A stretch of 15,826 nt of DNA from the NCBI GenBank assembly GCA_023145655.1, contig JAGLDI010000036.1, positions 1 through 15,826 of the forward strand. The letters run 5' to 3'. The notes under the pieces were generated by a model that was given only the letters and a program-made list of their open reading frames with translations, did no database searches and had not been told where the DNA came from. Below are positions 15,516 through 15,826 of the stretch, in pieces. Position 1 is the stretch's first letter. Each line of letters opens with the position of its first letter. Source of the DNA: Desulfuromusa sp. (GTDB taxonomy: Bacteria > Desulfobacterota > Desulfuromonadia > Desulfuromonadales > Geopsychrobacteraceae). The translations under genes were made by a program, and so were the position numbers.

Positions 15516-15826
15516 CTATTTATTCTTCTTCTCCATTTTTTTACGGTCGTTGGCATCCAGATAACGTTTGCGCAAGCGGATCGACTTGGGGGTAATTTCT
15601 ACCAGTTCATCGGCAGCGATATACTCCAATGACTGCTCCAGTGACAGAGTTCTGGGTGTTATTATCCGTACCGCTTCATCGGTTCCAGAAGAACGAACAT
15701 TGGTGAGCTTCTTCCCGCGACAGGAGTTGACGACCAGATCATCCTCCTTTGCGTGTTGCCCGATAATCATCCCCTCGTAGACCTTAACATTAGGACCAAC
15801 GAATAAAATGCCGCGATCCTGTAAAT
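15516..15826 (-). CDS. typA: TypA/BipA ribosome-associated GTPase, C-terminal part (runs off the right edge)
   Basis: The last 103 residues of TypA (BipA), a translational GTPase related to EF-G that binds the ribosome and helps 50S assembly and stress adaptation. The frame is open to the right edge, so the visible ATG at 15770 is internal. Typical C-terminal landmarks are visible: RGILFVGPNVKVYEGMIIG, then the conserved NSCRGKKLTNVRSSGTDEA and DELVEITPKSIRLRKRYLD, which form the TypA-specific domain. The tail is Lys-rich (KKMEKKNK). The GTPase domain is outside the window. It converges on the response regulator gene, with 16 bases between the stops and no visible terminator hairpin. Confidence 0.95.
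   Translation of the reverse strand, partial: LQDRGILFVGPNVKVYEGMIIGQHAKEDDLVVNSCRGKKLTNVRSSGTDEAVRIITPRTLSLEQSLEYIAADELVEITPKSIRLRKRYLDANDRKKMEKKNK

Noticed and set aside
1..15826. CRISPR array, insertion sequence, integrase, tRNA or phage genes
   Set aside because: No regularly spaced repeats, transposase or integrase motifs or tRNA-like folds were seen; the window looks like settled chromosomal DNA.

Overview
The window is bacterial chromosome and reads as ordinary core and near-core genome. No mobile element, CRISPR array, rRNA or tRNA was seen. The gene set suits a delta-proteobacterium of the Desulfuromonadales (Geobacter/Pelobacter/Desulfuromonas) type: a single-chain pyruvate carboxylase, a GAF-containing PtsP, a sigma54-type response regulator, a TPR protein and a TypA/BipA end. 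This placement is inferred from gene content and protein style only; no database search was possible.

Layout. (1) Bases 1-2263 hold a minus-strand cluster, in transcription order: a membrane-anchored M23 peptidoglycan peptidase, a FucA-type class II aldolase, and the start of a TPR protein that runs off the left edge. (2) Bases 2264-2438 are a divergent promoter region with a convincing sigma70-type promoter on each strand. (3) Bases 2439-4735 hold a plus-strand pair: an M20 PepT-like metallopeptidase followed after 5 bases by a PLP aminotransferase. (4) Bases 4782-5672 (minus) encode a PHP-family phosphoesterase of the RNase AM/TrpH type. (5) Bases 5838-7778 (plus) hold two abutting oligopeptide/dipeptide ABC ATPases (DppD and DppF types) with no permease or binding-protein gene beside them. 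(6) Bases 7876-10239 (plus) encode PtsP, enzyme I of the nitrogen PTS. It converges on (7) pyruvate carboxylase at 10267-13719 (minus). (8) A long AT-rich divergent region at 13720-14116 carries a near-consensus pyc promoter and several small inverted repeats. (9) Bases 14117-15499 (plus) encode a sigma54-type response regulator with no kinase gene nearby. It converges on (10) the 3' end of typA at 15516-15826 (minus).

How the genes may work together. PtsP consumes phosphoenolpyruvate as phosphoryl donor, and pyruvate carboxylase makes oxaloacetate from pyruvate, so the centre of the window sits at the PEP/pyruvate/oxaloacetate node. The PepT-like peptidase, the aminotransferase and the two ABC ATPases fit peptide uptake and amino-acid turnover, but only by theme. 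No previously undescribed system could be supported. The points most worth checking are a cluster of TTAC-Nx-GTAA inverted repeats between pyc and the regulator, a GAFTSA variant in the sigma54 contact loop, an atypical active-site histidine context in PtsP, and an HxD in place of HxH in the M23 peptidase.
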